Source: an uncultured Bacteriovoracaceae bacterium (GTDB taxonomy: Bacteria > Bdellovibrionota > Bacteriovoracia > Bacteriovoracales > Bacteriovoracaceae). Taken from it: a DNA stretch of 64,000 nucleotides. Position 1 is the first letter of the stretch. Each line of letters opens with the position of its first letter. Position numbers and translations under genes: made by a program. Below the pieces are notes generated by a model that was not told where the DNA came from, did not search any database, and saw nothing but the letters and a program-made list of their open reading frames with translations. The DNA lies in the NCBI GenBank assembly GCA_937931205.1, contig CALHBF010000005.1:1-64000 (forward strand). The letters are read 5' to 3'. Shown here in pieces: positions 25,649 to 34,813 of this stretch.

Positions 25649-26932
25649 ATGAGTATTCTTTCATCTTTCAACATTGGTGTTACAGGTCTAAATGCAGCCG
25701 GTTCAAGCATGGGTGTTATCGGGGATAACATTGCAAACGCTGGAACATTCGGTTTCAAATCTTCTCGTGCAGAATTTCAAGACATGATTGCCAACTCTCT
25801 GAAAGGTATCGATGGCGGAGACCAAATCGGTTCTGGTACTAAACTAGCACATGTAACTCCACAATTTACTCAAGGTACAGTAGCTCGTACAGAAAACATC
25901 ACAGACCTTGCAATCAATGGTAACGGTTTCTTCGTAGTAGATGCACCATTTGGTAAAGGTTATACACGTGATGGTGCTTTCCACTTCGATAAAGATGGTT
26001 ACATGATCAATGGTGATGGGTACCGTGTTCAAGGTTTCCTATCTGATGATAAAGGTAAAGAGATCACAAATAAGCAAGGTTCAATTAAGCTAGGAAATAC
26101 AACAATTCCTGCTACAGCAACAACTGAAGTAGGCGTTTCAATGAACCTAGATTCACGTGAGAACGTGAAGAGATTTGATCCAGCGAACCCTGATAAAACT
26201 TCTAACTTCAACACTTCAATGACTGTTTACGACAACGTAGGTACAGCTCGATTGGTGAGTGTTTACTTCAATAAGCTACAAGACGGTAACTGGGAATACC
26301 ATGCAATGGTTGACGGCGCTGACGCAACAGGTGGCGTTCCAGGAAAAATGATGGAGATGGCAAATGGTACACTTCGCTTCAATGCTAAAGGTCAGCTTGA
26401 TGAAGAAATTCCAGGACTAAATTCATTTAACTTCAATAAAGGTGCAGCTCAAGGTCAGAAAATTGCTTTCAACTTTGGTGAATCTCTTAAAGAAGGTGGA
26501 ACTGGTCTAGATGCAGCTACTCAGTATGGTTCTAAATCTTCAGTAGCTCGCCATACTCAAGATGGTTCATCTGCTGCAACTCTAGCTTCTATGTCATTCA
26601 ACGATGAAGGTATCCTGACAGCTGTTTATGATAACGGTGAGCAAAGAAACCTTGGTCAAGTAGCAGTAGCTAAATTTGAAAATAACGAAGCACTATTTAA
26701 GACTGGTAAGAACCTATTCAAGCAAACGCTTAAATCTGGTCAAGCTGCTCTTGGTAAGCCGGGTGCTGATGGACGCGGTGAAGTTCTTTCAAAATCAATT
26801 GAGCAGTCAAACGTTGATATTGCTCAAGAGTTTATCGCTCTTATGGGTGCTCAAAGAAACTTCCAAGCAAATACGAAGACAATCACTACAAGTGATCAAA
26901 TGCTTCAAGAAGTTCTTAACATTAAACGTTAA
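25649..26932 (+). CDS. flgE: Flagellar hook protein FlgE
   Basis: About 427 residues from the ATG at 25649, preceded by AGGAGGG; the frame is open upstream but without a site. It forms the hook. N-terminal rod/hook motif NIGVTGLNAAGSSMGVIGDNIANAGTFGFK, then the FlgE D1 segment FTQGTVARTENITDLAINGNGFFVV and YTRDGAFHFDKDGYMING. The C-terminal coil is SKSIEQSNVDIAQEFIALMGAQRNFQANTKTITTSDQMLQEVLNI. Codon use is more biased than in its neighbours, as expected for a highly expressed structural protein. It ends the operon before a strong terminator. Confidence 0.97.
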   Translation: MSILSSFNIGVTGLNAAGSSMGVIGDNIANAGTFGFKSSRAEFQDMIANSLKGIDGGDQIGSGTKLAHVTPQFTQGTVARTENITDLAINGNGFFVVDAPFGKGYTRDGAFHFDKDGYMINGDGYRVQGFLSDDKGKEITNKQGSIKLGNTTIPATATTEVGVSMNLDSRENVKRFDPANPDKTSNFNTSMTVYDNVGTARLVSVYFNKLQDGNWEYHAMVDGADATGGVPGKMMEMANGTLRFNAKGQLDEEIPGLNSFNFNKGAAQGQKIAFNFGESLKEGGTGLDAATQYGSKSSVARHTQDGSSAATLASMSFNDEGILTAVYDNGEQRNLGQVAVAKFENNEALFKTGKNLFKQTLKSGQAALGKPGADGRGEVLSKSIEQSNVDIAQEFIALMGAQRNFQANTKTITTSDQMLQEVLNIKR

Positions 26933-26965
26933 TTATGATTCTCTCTCCTAGATCTTAACACGTTG

Positions 26966-26995
26966 GAAGGCCCCATTTAGGGGCCTTCTTTAATT
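26966..26995 (+). terminator. Terminator after flgE
   Basis: GAAGGCCCC (26966-26974) pairs perfectly with GGGGCCTTC (26980-26988) around ATTTA, followed by TTTAATT. It ends the flagellar operon, 34 bases after the flgE stop and just before the next ATG. Confidence 0.9.
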
Positions 26996-26999
26996 AAAT

Positions 27000-27527
27000 A
27001 TGAATGACTACCTTAAACAGCTTCACCAGAAAATTCTCGGGCATCAGCAAAGAGTAGAGGGCAATTACCCTCAAGGAATGCAGTGTAAAAATGGCTGTTC
27101 TCAATGCTGTTATGTAAGTCTTTCTGTATTTAATATTGAAGCTCAATTGATTAAAGATTGGTTCACAGCTCTTGAGATTAGTGAAAAAGAAGTCCTCAAA
27201 GAAAAATGGCTCGCTCCAGTTCAAGTTAAAGAAAATTTTTTTGGAGAAGCTAAAGAGTCATGTCCCTTTTTACTCAATGAATCCTGCTCAATTTATGAAG
27301 TGAGACCCATCATCTGTCGGACTCAAGGCCTTCCTCTAAAGTTTGTTTTAGAGGAAGAAGTAGCTGTAGATGCTTGTCCTCTAAATTTTGATGATACTGA
27401 ATTGGAACTCGGAGATTGTCTTGATCTGGATAAACTAAATCTCATTTTAAGCTCATTACAAATTCAAGATGGATCAAGTGAACGGATCAGCTTAAAAGAA
27501 CTTAAAGAACATTTAAAAAAGATTTAA
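27000..27527 (+). CDS. YkgJ-type cysteine-cluster protein
   Basis: A 175-residue protein with the Cys pattern of the YkgJ/CxxCxxCC family: CKNGCSQCC (about residues 24-32), CPFLLNESCSIYEVRPIICR (about 90-109) and a later CPLNF. This family is thought to bind zinc or an iron-sulphur centre, but its reaction is unknown in general. The start has no clear ribosome-binding site because the terminator lies directly upstream, so a further start or leaderless message is possible. It converges with, and overlaps by 4 bases, the gene ending at 27524. Confidence 0.85.
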   Translation: MNDYLKQLHQKILGHQQRVEGNYPQGMQCKNGCSQCCYVSLSVFNIEAQLIKDWFTALEISEKEVLKEKWLAPVQVKENFFGEAKESCPFLLNESCSIYEVRPIICRTQGLPLKFVLEEEVAVDACPLNFDDTELELGDCLDLDKLNLILSSLQIQDGSSERISLKELKEHLKKI

Positions 27528-28216
27528 AACTCAAAAATAAAACGGCTAAATCCCTCTATATCTTTGTTATTGTGCCAATTGAAGCCGACTCCTGTCTGAA
27601 TTTTTAAATTTTTATTTATCTTCCAAGAAACTTGCGGAATTGTGAGAGCTTTGAGCTTCTGCTTTCCATAGTAAATATTTCGATCATTTTCTAGGCCCAA
27701 GCTCAATCGGTCAGAGTGCTGGTAGAACAGACTGATATTCATGATGAAAGCGTAGTGGTCATGATGACCTACCATAGTGGCATCCCGCAATCCAACAAGA
27801 GATACGAGGCTAACTCTTTCGGACAATCTTAAATTGATAATTCCCGAGAGGGAGAAGTCTTCTCTGCCTTGTTCAAAAAAGTGCTCATAGATTGCCTGCA
27901 TACCTATCATGAATTTTGTTGATGGCGGTGTAAGAGAGTATTGCAGCCCTAGTTTTGATGAGATGGGTTTTTGATCAATAGGGATCTCGAGTTCAACGGC
28001 TACACCATCTGCGATGGCATATTCAAATTCTGGGTTTAAAAGGAGGTGCTGATCATGAGAGGTAAAGTTACTTGAGGTGAGGAGGTTAAACTCTGTTTCT
28101 CCCTTCTTGGCATCGAGGCCTCGCATAAGGTCAAATACCATCGGTTCCGGAAAACTAGAGGCCGGGCTTAAAAGGGGAAGAAGCAGAAGAGTAAGTAGAA
28201 AGAACAACTTATTCAT
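27524..28216 (-). CDS. Exported, probably outer-membrane barrel-like protein
   Basis: A 230-residue protein with a long Leu-rich signal peptide (about 1-20, ending SPASS). The rest alternates hydrophobic and polar residues in short beta-strand-like stretches (for example VAVELEIPIDQ, KFMIGMQAIYEHF, VSLVSLVGLRD, FIMNISLFYQH) and ends with an aromatic Phe (SRFIFEF), as outer-membrane barrels often do. No family was recognised. A role as a small outer-membrane protein is inferred from this pattern only. Confidence 0.75.
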   Translation of the reverse strand: MNKLFFLLTLLLLPLLSPASSFPEPMVFDLMRGLDAKKGETEFNLLTSSNFTSHDQHLLLNPEFEYAIADGVAVELEIPIDQKPISSKLGLQYSLTPPSTKFMIGMQAIYEHFFEQGREDFSLSGIINLRLSERVSLVSLVGLRDATMVGHHDHYAFIMNISLFYQHSDRLSLGLENDRNIYYGKQKLKALTIPQVSWKINKNLKIQTGVGFNWHNNKDIEGFSRFIFEF

Positions 28217-28298
28217 AGGGATAAGTTAGCTCAATTCTAAATTTGATTGGATTACATCTGTGTAATTTAAAAGAAGGGCAGGAGATTAAGGGGGATAA

Positions 28299-28330
28299 AT
28301 AAAAAAGGCGAGGATTTTTAGTCCTCGCCT
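28299..28330 (-). terminator. Ferredoxin gene terminator
   Basis: AGGCGAGGA (28306-28314) pairs with TCCTCGCCT (28322-28330). On the minus strand the stem is followed by a run of T (the A-run at 28299-28306), 20 bases past the ferredoxin stop. Confidence 0.88.
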
Positions 28331-28349
28331 GAGTTTTGAAAAGCCTTAA

Positions 28350-28580
28350 CTAGCCATTATTTCCAATGGCCTCAACCGGACAAGCAGCAAGCGCATTCTC
28401 AGCTTCCTCAACCTCTTGGGGAGTTTGGGGCTGTTTTGTAACGTAGGCATGTCCTTCATCATCATTCATCGCAAAGAAATTCGGTGCTTCAACACAACAG
28501 GCATCACAAGCGATGCATGAATCGTCAACGTAGTAACGACCTTCAGCATTTTGTTTAAATTTGGCATTTTTATCGGCCAT
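28350..28580 (-). CDS. Small ferredoxin with one 4Fe-4S cluster
   Basis: A 76-residue electron carrier. Cluster ligands are SCIACDACC (Cys-x2-Cys-x2-Cys) near residue 21 and a fourth Cys in ACPVEAI near residue 69. An insert rich in Asp and Glu separates them, as in single-cluster ferredoxins of about this size. Sequence reads PNFFAMNDDEGHAYV, typical of this group. SD TAGGAG lies just upstream. It is separated from the PpiD-like gene by 30 bases and may share its transcript. Confidence 0.9.
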   Translation of the reverse strand: MADKNAKFKQNAEGRYYVDDSCIACDACCVEAPNFFAMNDDEGHAYVTKQPQTPQEVEEAENALAACPVEAIGNNG

Positions 28581-28610
28581 TGAAGACTCCTAGTAAAGAA
28601 TGCCGCTAAT

Positions 28611-30080
28611 CTACAATAAAGCAGGGTTTGTGACAACCTTCGCTTTATTATTCATAAAACGAAGAAGCTCAGCTCTGCTTTTGCGTGAAAGAACCTGCTC
28701 TTGAGCAAGTTTTTCAGTCTTACTTAATTCAGGGTTGATCGCTTTATTTTCACGAGATAGCACTTTTACCAGATAAATAGTTCCAGGATTTCCAAGATCT
28801 ACAATCTCTCCAGGGGCCGCTCCGAAAAGTTTTGAGGTCTCTTGGGCCGAAAGGGCCGTTTGCTCAATGCTTTGGTCGAACTGGTTTACCTCAGTGTTGA
28901 TAACTTGAGTTTTTAAAGTCTTAGCGATTTTTTCCAGTTCAGCTGTACTGTTTTTAGCAAGTGCAGACTGGATAATGTCATGCTGAGATTTGAAAAGTGT
29001 CTCAAGGTCAGTCGATTTTGTTTTTTGAAGGGCAGCTCTCGCCAGCTCAGGTTTAACCTGCTCAAGAGTTTTTGTTTGTGCCGCTTTTTTATCCTCAACT
29101 AGGATAAGGTGGTAACCAAAAGGAGTTTTAACAGGTTCAGAAATCTGGCCCTTCTTGAGTGTAAAAGCAACTTTCTCAAATTCTGGAACCATACGACCTT
29201 GGGCAAACCACCCTAGATCTCCGCCATTGTCTTTACCTGTTTCATCTTCACTTTGTTTTGAAGCAACAGAGGCAAAGTTCGCAGGAGTCAGGGTTGCTCT
29301 AAGTTTATTGGCCTTAGCAAGTACCGCTTCACCTTCACCGCGGAAAAGAATGTGACGAGCTTTTACTTCTTCCGGCTGGTTATAGTTGGCATAGTCTTCG
29401 TTATAAAGATTTTCAAGCTGAGCTTGGTTTTCTTTATTGGCAATGAATGCCTTGATCTCAGCATCAGTTACCGAAACAAGGGGAGTCAAAGATTGACGAG
29501 GAATACGGACACCTTGAACTTTGATGATCGAGTTTTTGAATTTTACGATATCTGCTACTTCTTTATCTGAAACGATTAGGTTAGAGAATAGAGCTTCAAG
29601 TTTTTGTTGTTTAACATCGTCAGCAATTAGCTCTTCAAAACGTGCCGGAACATAGCCGTTACTTTGAAGCATATTTCTGTAGAGAGAAACGTCAAACTGT
29701 CCATTTGTCTGGAAGTAAGGAAGCTTTTTAATCGTATCCTTAACTTCATCTAATGAAATGGCCATCCCGATCTTACCAGCGGCATTAAGCATTAACTTTT
29801 GCTGGATCAGAGTATCGAGAACTGTTTTTTTGATACCCATTTGTTCAAGCTGCTGTTGAGTAAGATTACCCCCCATCATTTGATTGAAGAATTCCACCTG
29901 ACGATTCAGGGCCGTCTGATATTCTCTAGCTGTGATCGGTGTACCATCAACGCTGGCAACCTCATTGGAGCCGCCCATTCCCAGTTTATCAAAGCCGCTG
30001 AAAAGGAAGCTGGCGATGATGATAAGGAAAAGGAAACTCAAGATAAAGTAAGACATTTTGTTCGCGAGGGCGTTTCTCAT
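28611..30080 (-). CDS. PpiD/SurA-like periplasmic peptidyl-prolyl isomerase
   Basis: About 489 residues from the ATG at 30080, which has AAAAGG 6 bases upstream; the ATG at 30086 is directly against it. One N-terminal membrane helix (about 10-30) anchors a periplasmic chaperone. A SurA_N-type domain follows (VASVDGTPITAREYQTALNRQ; VLDTLIQQKLMLNAA), then a parvulin rotamase domain around residues 240-335 (VKARHILFR...GGDLGWFAQGRMVPEFEKVAF...VKTPFGYHLILVED). It helps fold exported or outer-membrane proteins. This is smaller than E. coli PpiD (623 residues), with one parvulin domain. Confidence 0.9.
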   Translation of the reverse strand: MRNALANKMSYFILSFLFLIIIASFLFSGFDKLGMGGSNEVASVDGTPITAREYQTALNRQVEFFNQMMGGNLTQQQLEQMGIKKTVLDTLIQQKLMLNAAGKIGMAISLDEVKDTIKKLPYFQTNGQFDVSLYRNMLQSNGYVPARFEELIADDVKQQKLEALFSNLIVSDKEVADIVKFKNSIIKVQGVRIPRQSLTPLVSVTDAEIKAFIANKENQAQLENLYNEDYANYNQPEEVKARHILFRGEGEAVLAKANKLRATLTPANFASVASKQSEDETGKDNGGDLGWFAQGRMVPEFEKVAFTLKKGQISEPVKTPFGYHLILVEDKKAAQTKTLEQVKPELARAALQKTKSTDLETLFKSQHDIIQSALAKNSTAELEKIAKTLKTQVINTEVNQFDQSIEQTALSAQETSKLFGAAPGEIVDLGNPGTIYLVKVLSRENKAINPELSKTEKLAQEQVLSRKSRAELLRFMNNKAKVVTNPALL

Positions 30081-30222
30081 ATTCATCCTTTTAAATAATG
30101 CAACTCATTTTATCGGGAAGGGTGGTCTGAGGTCAAAGACTTTATCTTCTAAACTTCGTTGGCAGACCCTTAAGTTTAGATTTACTCTTATTAGACAAAT
30201 TGATTCACACTGAAGGTGCCAC

Positions 30223-31068
30223 TTGAAACTGATTAACGAGTCTTCAAAGACCAAAATCGTCAATAATTTCCTGGTCGGATTTTTGGCGATCTATGGTATT
30301 TCGCAAAAAAATTTCCAGCTCGATGAACCCACGCTCTTTGAAAAAATTGTGACTGAAATTATCTCTCCCGTACAAGAGGGAATTACCTCTTCTAAGCAGA
30401 ATTTAAGTTCTCTTTGGGATAACTACTTAATGATCGTCGATACAGCTAAAGAAAATGAAGCTCTTCACAAACAAATCTCTGTTCTTGAGAGTGATTTATT
30501 CAGTGTAGAAGAAATTAGAAAAGAAAACTTAAGACTAAAGCAGCTTCTTAATTACTCTGACGAGCTGACTCACCAAAAAATTCTGGCCCAAGTAGTGGGT
30601 TGGGATTCGGCCAACGAGTTTAAGGTGATTCGAATTAACAAAGGAACTCAGCAAGGCATTCGTGTAATGAGCCCAGTGATCACCAATCAAGGGCTAGTGG
30701 GGTATGTTTATCGCGCAACTCCAAAATATGCAGATATCCTGACGATTCTTGACCAAAACAATCGGGTAGATGTCTTAGTTGAAAGAACAAGAACTCACGG
30801 AATTGTGGAAGGGGTCTTTAATTTTAAATGTGCCCTGAAATATGTCATGCGAAATGAATCGGTGGAAGTAGGGGATAAGCTGCTTACGGCCGGTGTTGGT
30901 GGGGTATATCCAAAAGGCATTAAGGTGGGAATGATTACTGAAATTGCACAAGAAGATTTTGGAATGACTTTAAATATTGATGTGGTGCCAAGTGTGGATT
31001 TTGACAAGCTGGAAGAGGTGATTGTTCTCGTTGATCAGACAGCTCCAGTAGAAGGAGAACAAAAATGA
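30223..31068 (+). CDS. mreC: Rod-shape protein MreC
   Basis: A 281-residue elongasome protein from a TTG start (GAAGGTG upstream). A short N-terminal membrane segment (VNNFLVGFLAIYGIS) is followed by a coiled coil (about 80-115) and the MreC beta-barrel core (ILAQVVGWDSANEFKVIRINKGTQQGI; VMSPVITNQGLVGYVYRATPKYADILTILDQNNRVDV; KLLTAGVGGVYPKGIKVG). It links MreD, PBP2 and RodA in the periplasm. It starts the operon; mreB is not adjacent. MreD overlaps it by 4 bases. Confidence 0.95.
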   Translation: MKLINESSKTKIVNNFLVGFLAIYGISQKNFQLDEPTLFEKIVTEIISPVQEGITSSKQNLSSLWDNYLMIVDTAKENEALHKQISVLESDLFSVEEIRKENLRLKQLLNYSDELTHQKILAQVVGWDSANEFKVIRINKGTQQGIRVMSPVITNQGLVGYVYRATPKYADILTILDQNNRVDVLVERTRTHGIVEGVFNFKCALKYVMRNESVEVGDKLLTAGVGGVYPKGIKVGMITEIAQEDFGMTLNIDVVPSVDFDKLEEVIVLVDQTAPVEGEQK

Positions 31069-31595
31069 GAATGAGACTTTCAGACATCATTATTGCTTTT
31101 CTTATGACTCTGGCCCTGTTGTTAGGCTTTGAAGTCGTGACTGCGACATTATTGCCGGCCATTGGTTGGAATGAGTATCGTCTTACTTTTCATGTGCTGA
31201 TTATTATTTTCCTCGCGATCAGACTTGAATCGCCACTAACTCCATGGATGATTCTAATTCTCCAGTTTGTTCACTCTGCTTTCTCAATTGAAGGTTGGGC
31301 GATCGGCACGCTCTCAGGACTTGCGATTCTTGTTTCTGCCAATTACTTGAAAGATCTATTGCAGTTAACTTCGGCATTAATGACCATGATTACCGTTCAG
31401 TTGTTCCAAATCATTTGGTTCCTTACTGTGACTTGTATCATCTGTCTTAAAATCAGTGACTTCTCTAAATTTATGATGATTTTGTGGAGCTTCGTTCCTG
31501 GAAGTATTCTGCTTTCAATCATTTCACCTTTAATTTTTTGGCTCTTAGGAAGAATCTGGCGTTCTTCTGAAAGTTCTTCAAGCGTTGGGATCTAA
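31065..31595 (+). CDS. mreD: Rod-shape protein MreD
   Basis: A 176-residue polytopic membrane protein with about five hydrophobic helices in the mreD position, ATG overlapping the mreC stop. MreD sequences diverge strongly, so the call rests on size, topology and position between mreC and mrdA. It is needed for lateral wall growth with MreC. A conserved-looking TM ends FVPGSILLSIISPLIFWLLGRIW. Confidence 0.88.
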   Translation: MRMRLSDIIIAFLMTLALLLGFEVVTATLLPAIGWNEYRLTFHVLIIIFLAIRLESPLTPWMILILQFVHSAFSIEGWAIGTLSGLAILVSANYLKDLLQLTSALMTMITVQLFQIIWFLTVTCIICLKISDFSKFMMILWSFVPGSILLSIISPLIFWLLGRIWRSSESSSSVGI

Positions 31596-31597
31596 AT

Positions 31598-33577
31598 ATG
31601 TTCGGTGAAGAAGAACTGGTCAAAATACATAAGGAGAGAGCAACACTGCTCTCATATATCGTGATGGCCGCTTTCGGGTTGGTTCTTTCGCGTTTATGGT
31701 ACTTACAGGTTTATAAAGGAGAAATCCTTCATAATTACTCTATTCAGAACCGTTTGAGAAAAGAGGTTGTGTGGGCGCCACGTGGACACATCTATTCACG
31801 AGATGATCAGCTTCTGGTTGATAACATTCCTCGTTTTGATGCGATTCTGACTCCTCAGTTTCTGTTGGATAAAGATGATACGCTCAAAAAACTGGCGGGA
31901 ATATTAGAGACAGATGTTGAATCGATTGATGCTATTCTGAAGAAGAATTCCAACCAAGCAAAGTATCGTCCCATTATCATTAAGAAGAATATTACCTTTA
32001 AGGAACTTGCCCAGATTGAATCTCTGAACGCGGATTTACCTGGGGTAAGTGTGGATACCTTCATTTCTCGTGAGTATCGCGATAAAGAAGTTGGTGCCCA
32101 TCTTCTTGGATACATTTCTGAAATTTCTCAAACTCAGCTTCCTAAACTACGTGCTCGTGATGGTGCTGATTATCGTCTTGGAGATTTCATTGGTCAGTTC
32201 GGTATTGAAGAACAATTAGACCGATATCTGCGAGGGGAAAATGGACATGAGTTTGTTGAAGTAGATGCTCGAGGAAGAAAGAAAAGATACATCAATACAG
32301 ATAACCTCTTCAAAGGTATCGAAGATGAAAAACCGCTTTCTGGTAAGAATGTAAAACTAACTATTGACCGAGATATGCAGCTTGCGGGCTATAAGGCATT
32401 GGAAGGAAGAGTGGGAGGCGTTGTTGCCTTAGACGTTAATACCGGTGAAGTTTTAGCGATGGTATCACGTCCTTCATTTGATCCATCTCAATTCTCTCGA
32501 GGACTGACTCCTGAATATTGGAGAAGTCTTATTACCAATAAAGACCACCCACTGAGAGATAGAAATATTCAAGAACACTTTTCTCCTGGTTCCACTTTCA
32601 AACCTTTCACTGCTATTGCAGCATTTGAAGAAGGGGAAATTGATGAGAAGACTGAAGTCTTTTGTTCTGGTTCATTTAAAGTAGGACGCAAGGCCTACCA
32701 CTGCTGGAAAAAAGGCGGTCACGGGCCAGTTAATTTAGTAAAGGCGATGAGAGAGTCTTGTAACGTTTATTTCCAGCGTGCAGCTTTCAGAATGGATATT
32801 GATGTCATTGCTAAACACGCTAAAGATTTTGGACTTGGTTCAAGAACAGGAATTGCTCTTCCAAGAGAAGCAAATGGTTTAATTCCGACTCAAGACTGGA
32901 AACGTAAACGTTATGGTCAAGAGTGGCAGCCAGGTGAAACGCTTTCATGTTCGATTGGTCAGTCATATGTATTAACTTCGACGATGCAATTAGCAGTCGC
33001 CTTCTCAGCGATTGCTAACAACGGTAAAATTTTTCGTCCGTATGTTATCAAGGAAGTTCTTAATGCTGATGGAACTATTGCGAAAGAATCTAAGCCGGAA
33101 GTGCTTAATGAGATAAAATTAAAAAACTCTAAAACTCTGAAGTTTATTAAAGAAGGGCTTTATCAAGTGGTGAACAACCCTAAAGGTACTGCCTTTTATC
33201 GAAGAGGAGAAGGGATTCAGATGGCCGGTAAATCTGGAACCTCTCAGGTAAAAAGCGCCTCGGCCGATAAAATTTATCAGAAGTGTGACAGTATGCCTTA
33301 CGAAGATCGACATCATGGAGTATTCGTAGGTTTCGCTCCTTATGATAATCCTAAAATTGCTGCCGCTGTTATCATTGAACACGGTTGTGGTGGATCTTCA
33401 GCAGCTGCTCCGGTCGCTGTTGCAGTTATTCAGGAGTATATGAAAAAGTATGAGCCAGAAGAATACGCTCAGAATTTAGAGAAAGATAAGCTCGTTCGTC
33501 AGGGTTGGATTGATTCACTTAAAAAAGCAAAAGAAGCTGAAGTGGTGAAGCCAGTGACTGAAGAAAGTGAAGAGTAG
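31598..33577 (+). CDS. mrdA: Penicillin-binding protein 2 (elongation transpeptidase)
   Basis: A 659-residue class B PBP that cross-links peptidoglycan during elongation. N-terminal membrane helix about 20-38, then the PBP dimer domain (RKEVVWAPRGHIYSRDDQLLVDN). The transpeptidase motifs are in order: SxxK in SPGSTFKPFTA, SxN in RESCNVYFQ, and KSGTSQ near residue 547. A Glu/Lys-rich tail of about 30 residues follows the domain. It is coupled to mreD (2-base gap) and rodA (9-base gap). Confidence 0.96.
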   Translation: MFGEEELVKIHKERATLLSYIVMAAFGLVLSRLWYLQVYKGEILHNYSIQNRLRKEVVWAPRGHIYSRDDQLLVDNIPRFDAILTPQFLLDKDDTLKKLAGILETDVESIDAILKKNSNQAKYRPIIIKKNITFKELAQIESLNADLPGVSVDTFISREYRDKEVGAHLLGYISEISQTQLPKLRARDGADYRLGDFIGQFGIEEQLDRYLRGENGHEFVEVDARGRKKRYINTDNLFKGIEDEKPLSGKNVKLTIDRDMQLAGYKALEGRVGGVVALDVNTGEVLAMVSRPSFDPSQFSRGLTPEYWRSLITNKDHPLRDRNIQEHFSPGSTFKPFTAIAAFEEGEIDEKTEVFCSGSFKVGRKAYHCWKKGGHGPVNLVKAMRESCNVYFQRAAFRMDIDVIAKHAKDFGLGSRTGIALPREANGLIPTQDWKRKRYGQEWQPGETLSCSIGQSYVLTSTMQLAVAFSAIANNGKIFRPYVIKEVLNADGTIAKESKPEVLNEIKLKNSKTLKFIKEGLYQVVNNPKGTAFYRRGEGIQMAGKSGTSQVKSASADKIYQKCDSMPYEDRHHGVFVGFAPYDNPKIAAAVIIEHGCGGSSAAAPVAVAVIQEYMKKYEPEEYAQNLEKDKLVRQGWIDSLKKAKEAEVVKPVTEESEE

Positions 33578-33586
33578 GAGCCAACT

Positions 33587-34699
33587 TTGAATCACACAAT
33601 TTTACAATTTTTTAAAAGATATGATTTCAGTTTTATCCTCTGTATGAGTTCAATCTTCCTAGTAGGGATTTTGAACTTGTATTCAGCAACACATACTCAG
33701 TCATCTGATCATTTGAACACTCTTTATCAGTCTCAGTTGATTTGGTTTTTGATTTCAGTAGTTGTTGCGATCTTAGTCAGTTTCCTGAACCCCAAGTCAT
33801 TTGAGAGGATGTCTTGGTTTGGTTATGGTTTTACTGTATTTCTCGTTGTTCTCGTTTTACTTATGGGTAAGGTGGGGATGGGAGCGCAACGCTGGCTAGT
33901 TCTCGGTCCAATTCGTATGCAGCCTTCTGAATTCATGAAGCTCGGTCTAGTACTAGGTCTAGCCAGATACTTCACGAGAGTAAATCCAGAAATTCAATTG
34001 AGCTTTAAAGATCTGATTATCCCGGGAATCATCACATTGATTCCAACAGTGATGGTTATGATTCAGCCCGATTTAGGGACTTCGATGCTCTTGCTTTTCA
34101 TTTTCTCTTTCTTGATTTTCTACAAAAGACTTCGTTGGAAGACAATTTGGACTTTAGGGATCATTGCCGTTGTTTCTGGTGTCTTGATGTACAACTTCGG
34201 TTTACGTGAATACCAAAGAAAAAGAATTCATACTTTCATTGATCCTTATCAGGATGCCAAAGGATCAGGGTACAATGCCATTCAATCTGAAATTGCCATT
34301 GGTTCAGGAAGGTTATTAGGTAAGGGTTTCAAAAACTCTTCTCAAGCTTCTTTGCAATACTTACCGGAGAATCACACTGACTTCGTATTCGCTATCTTTA
34401 ATGAAGAACATGGTTTTTTCGGTTCGGTATTTCTGATTGTTCTCTACTTAGTTCTGTTCTTGAGACTCTTGTGGTTAGCGTCCTCTGTACAAAGGTTCTA
34501 TGACTCCGTTTTAGTAGTTGGGGTCATGTCGATTTTCTTCTGGCACACCTTTATTAATATGGCGATGGTATCAGGGCTATTGCCGATCGTAGGGATTCCC
34601 TTACCACTGATGAGTTATGGTGGTTCGAGTATGCTTACTTTCGGAGTAGGGATTGGTATGGCCACTTCGATTTCTAATTCTAAAAACTTCTTCAACTAA
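33587..34699 (+). CDS. rodA: Peptidoglycan glycosyltransferase RodA
   Basis: A 370-residue SEDS protein with about ten membrane helices, starting at TTG (GGAGCC upstream). It polymerises lipid II into glycan chains with PBP2. SEDS signatures: GAQRWLVLGPIRMQPSEFMKLGLVL, MIQPDLGTSMLL, the extracellular loop GSGYNAIQSEIAIGSGRLLGKGF (Asp and Glu rich catalytic region follows with LPENHTDFVFAIFNEEHGF), and the C-terminal PLPLMSYGGSSMLTFGVGIG. Confidence 0.96.
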   Translation: MNHTILQFFKRYDFSFILCMSSIFLVGILNLYSATHTQSSDHLNTLYQSQLIWFLISVVVAILVSFLNPKSFERMSWFGYGFTVFLVVLVLLMGKVGMGAQRWLVLGPIRMQPSEFMKLGLVLGLARYFTRVNPEIQLSFKDLIIPGIITLIPTVMVMIQPDLGTSMLLLFIFSFLIFYKRLRWKTIWTLGIIAVVSGVLMYNFGLREYQRKRIHTFIDPYQDAKGSGYNAIQSEIAIGSGRLLGKGFKNSSQASLQYLPENHTDFVFAIFNEEHGFFGSVFLIVLYLVLFLRLLWLASSVQRFYDSVLVVGVMSIFFWHTFINMAMVSGLLPIVGIPLPLMSYGGSSMLTFGVGIGMATSISNSKNFFN

Positions 34700-34709
34700 T
34701 GTTCTAACT

Positions 34710-34744
34710 CTTGGTACTTGTCTATTTTCTAGACAGGTACCAAG
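34710..34744. terminator. Long palindrome after rodA
   Basis: Bases 34710-34724 pair with 34730-34744 over 15 base pairs with one G-U and a TTTTC loop. It lies 11 bases past the rodA stop. A T-run comes only 23 bases later, so it may act as a terminator, an RNA stabiliser or a binding site. Its centre TGTCTA...TAGACA is shared with the palindrome after mpl. Confidence 0.55.
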
Positions 34745-34813
34745 GGATAACTTCTCAATATTTCGAATTTTTTTTTGGCCTTTATTTTGAATAAAGAGGG
34801 GAAAAGGATCTTT

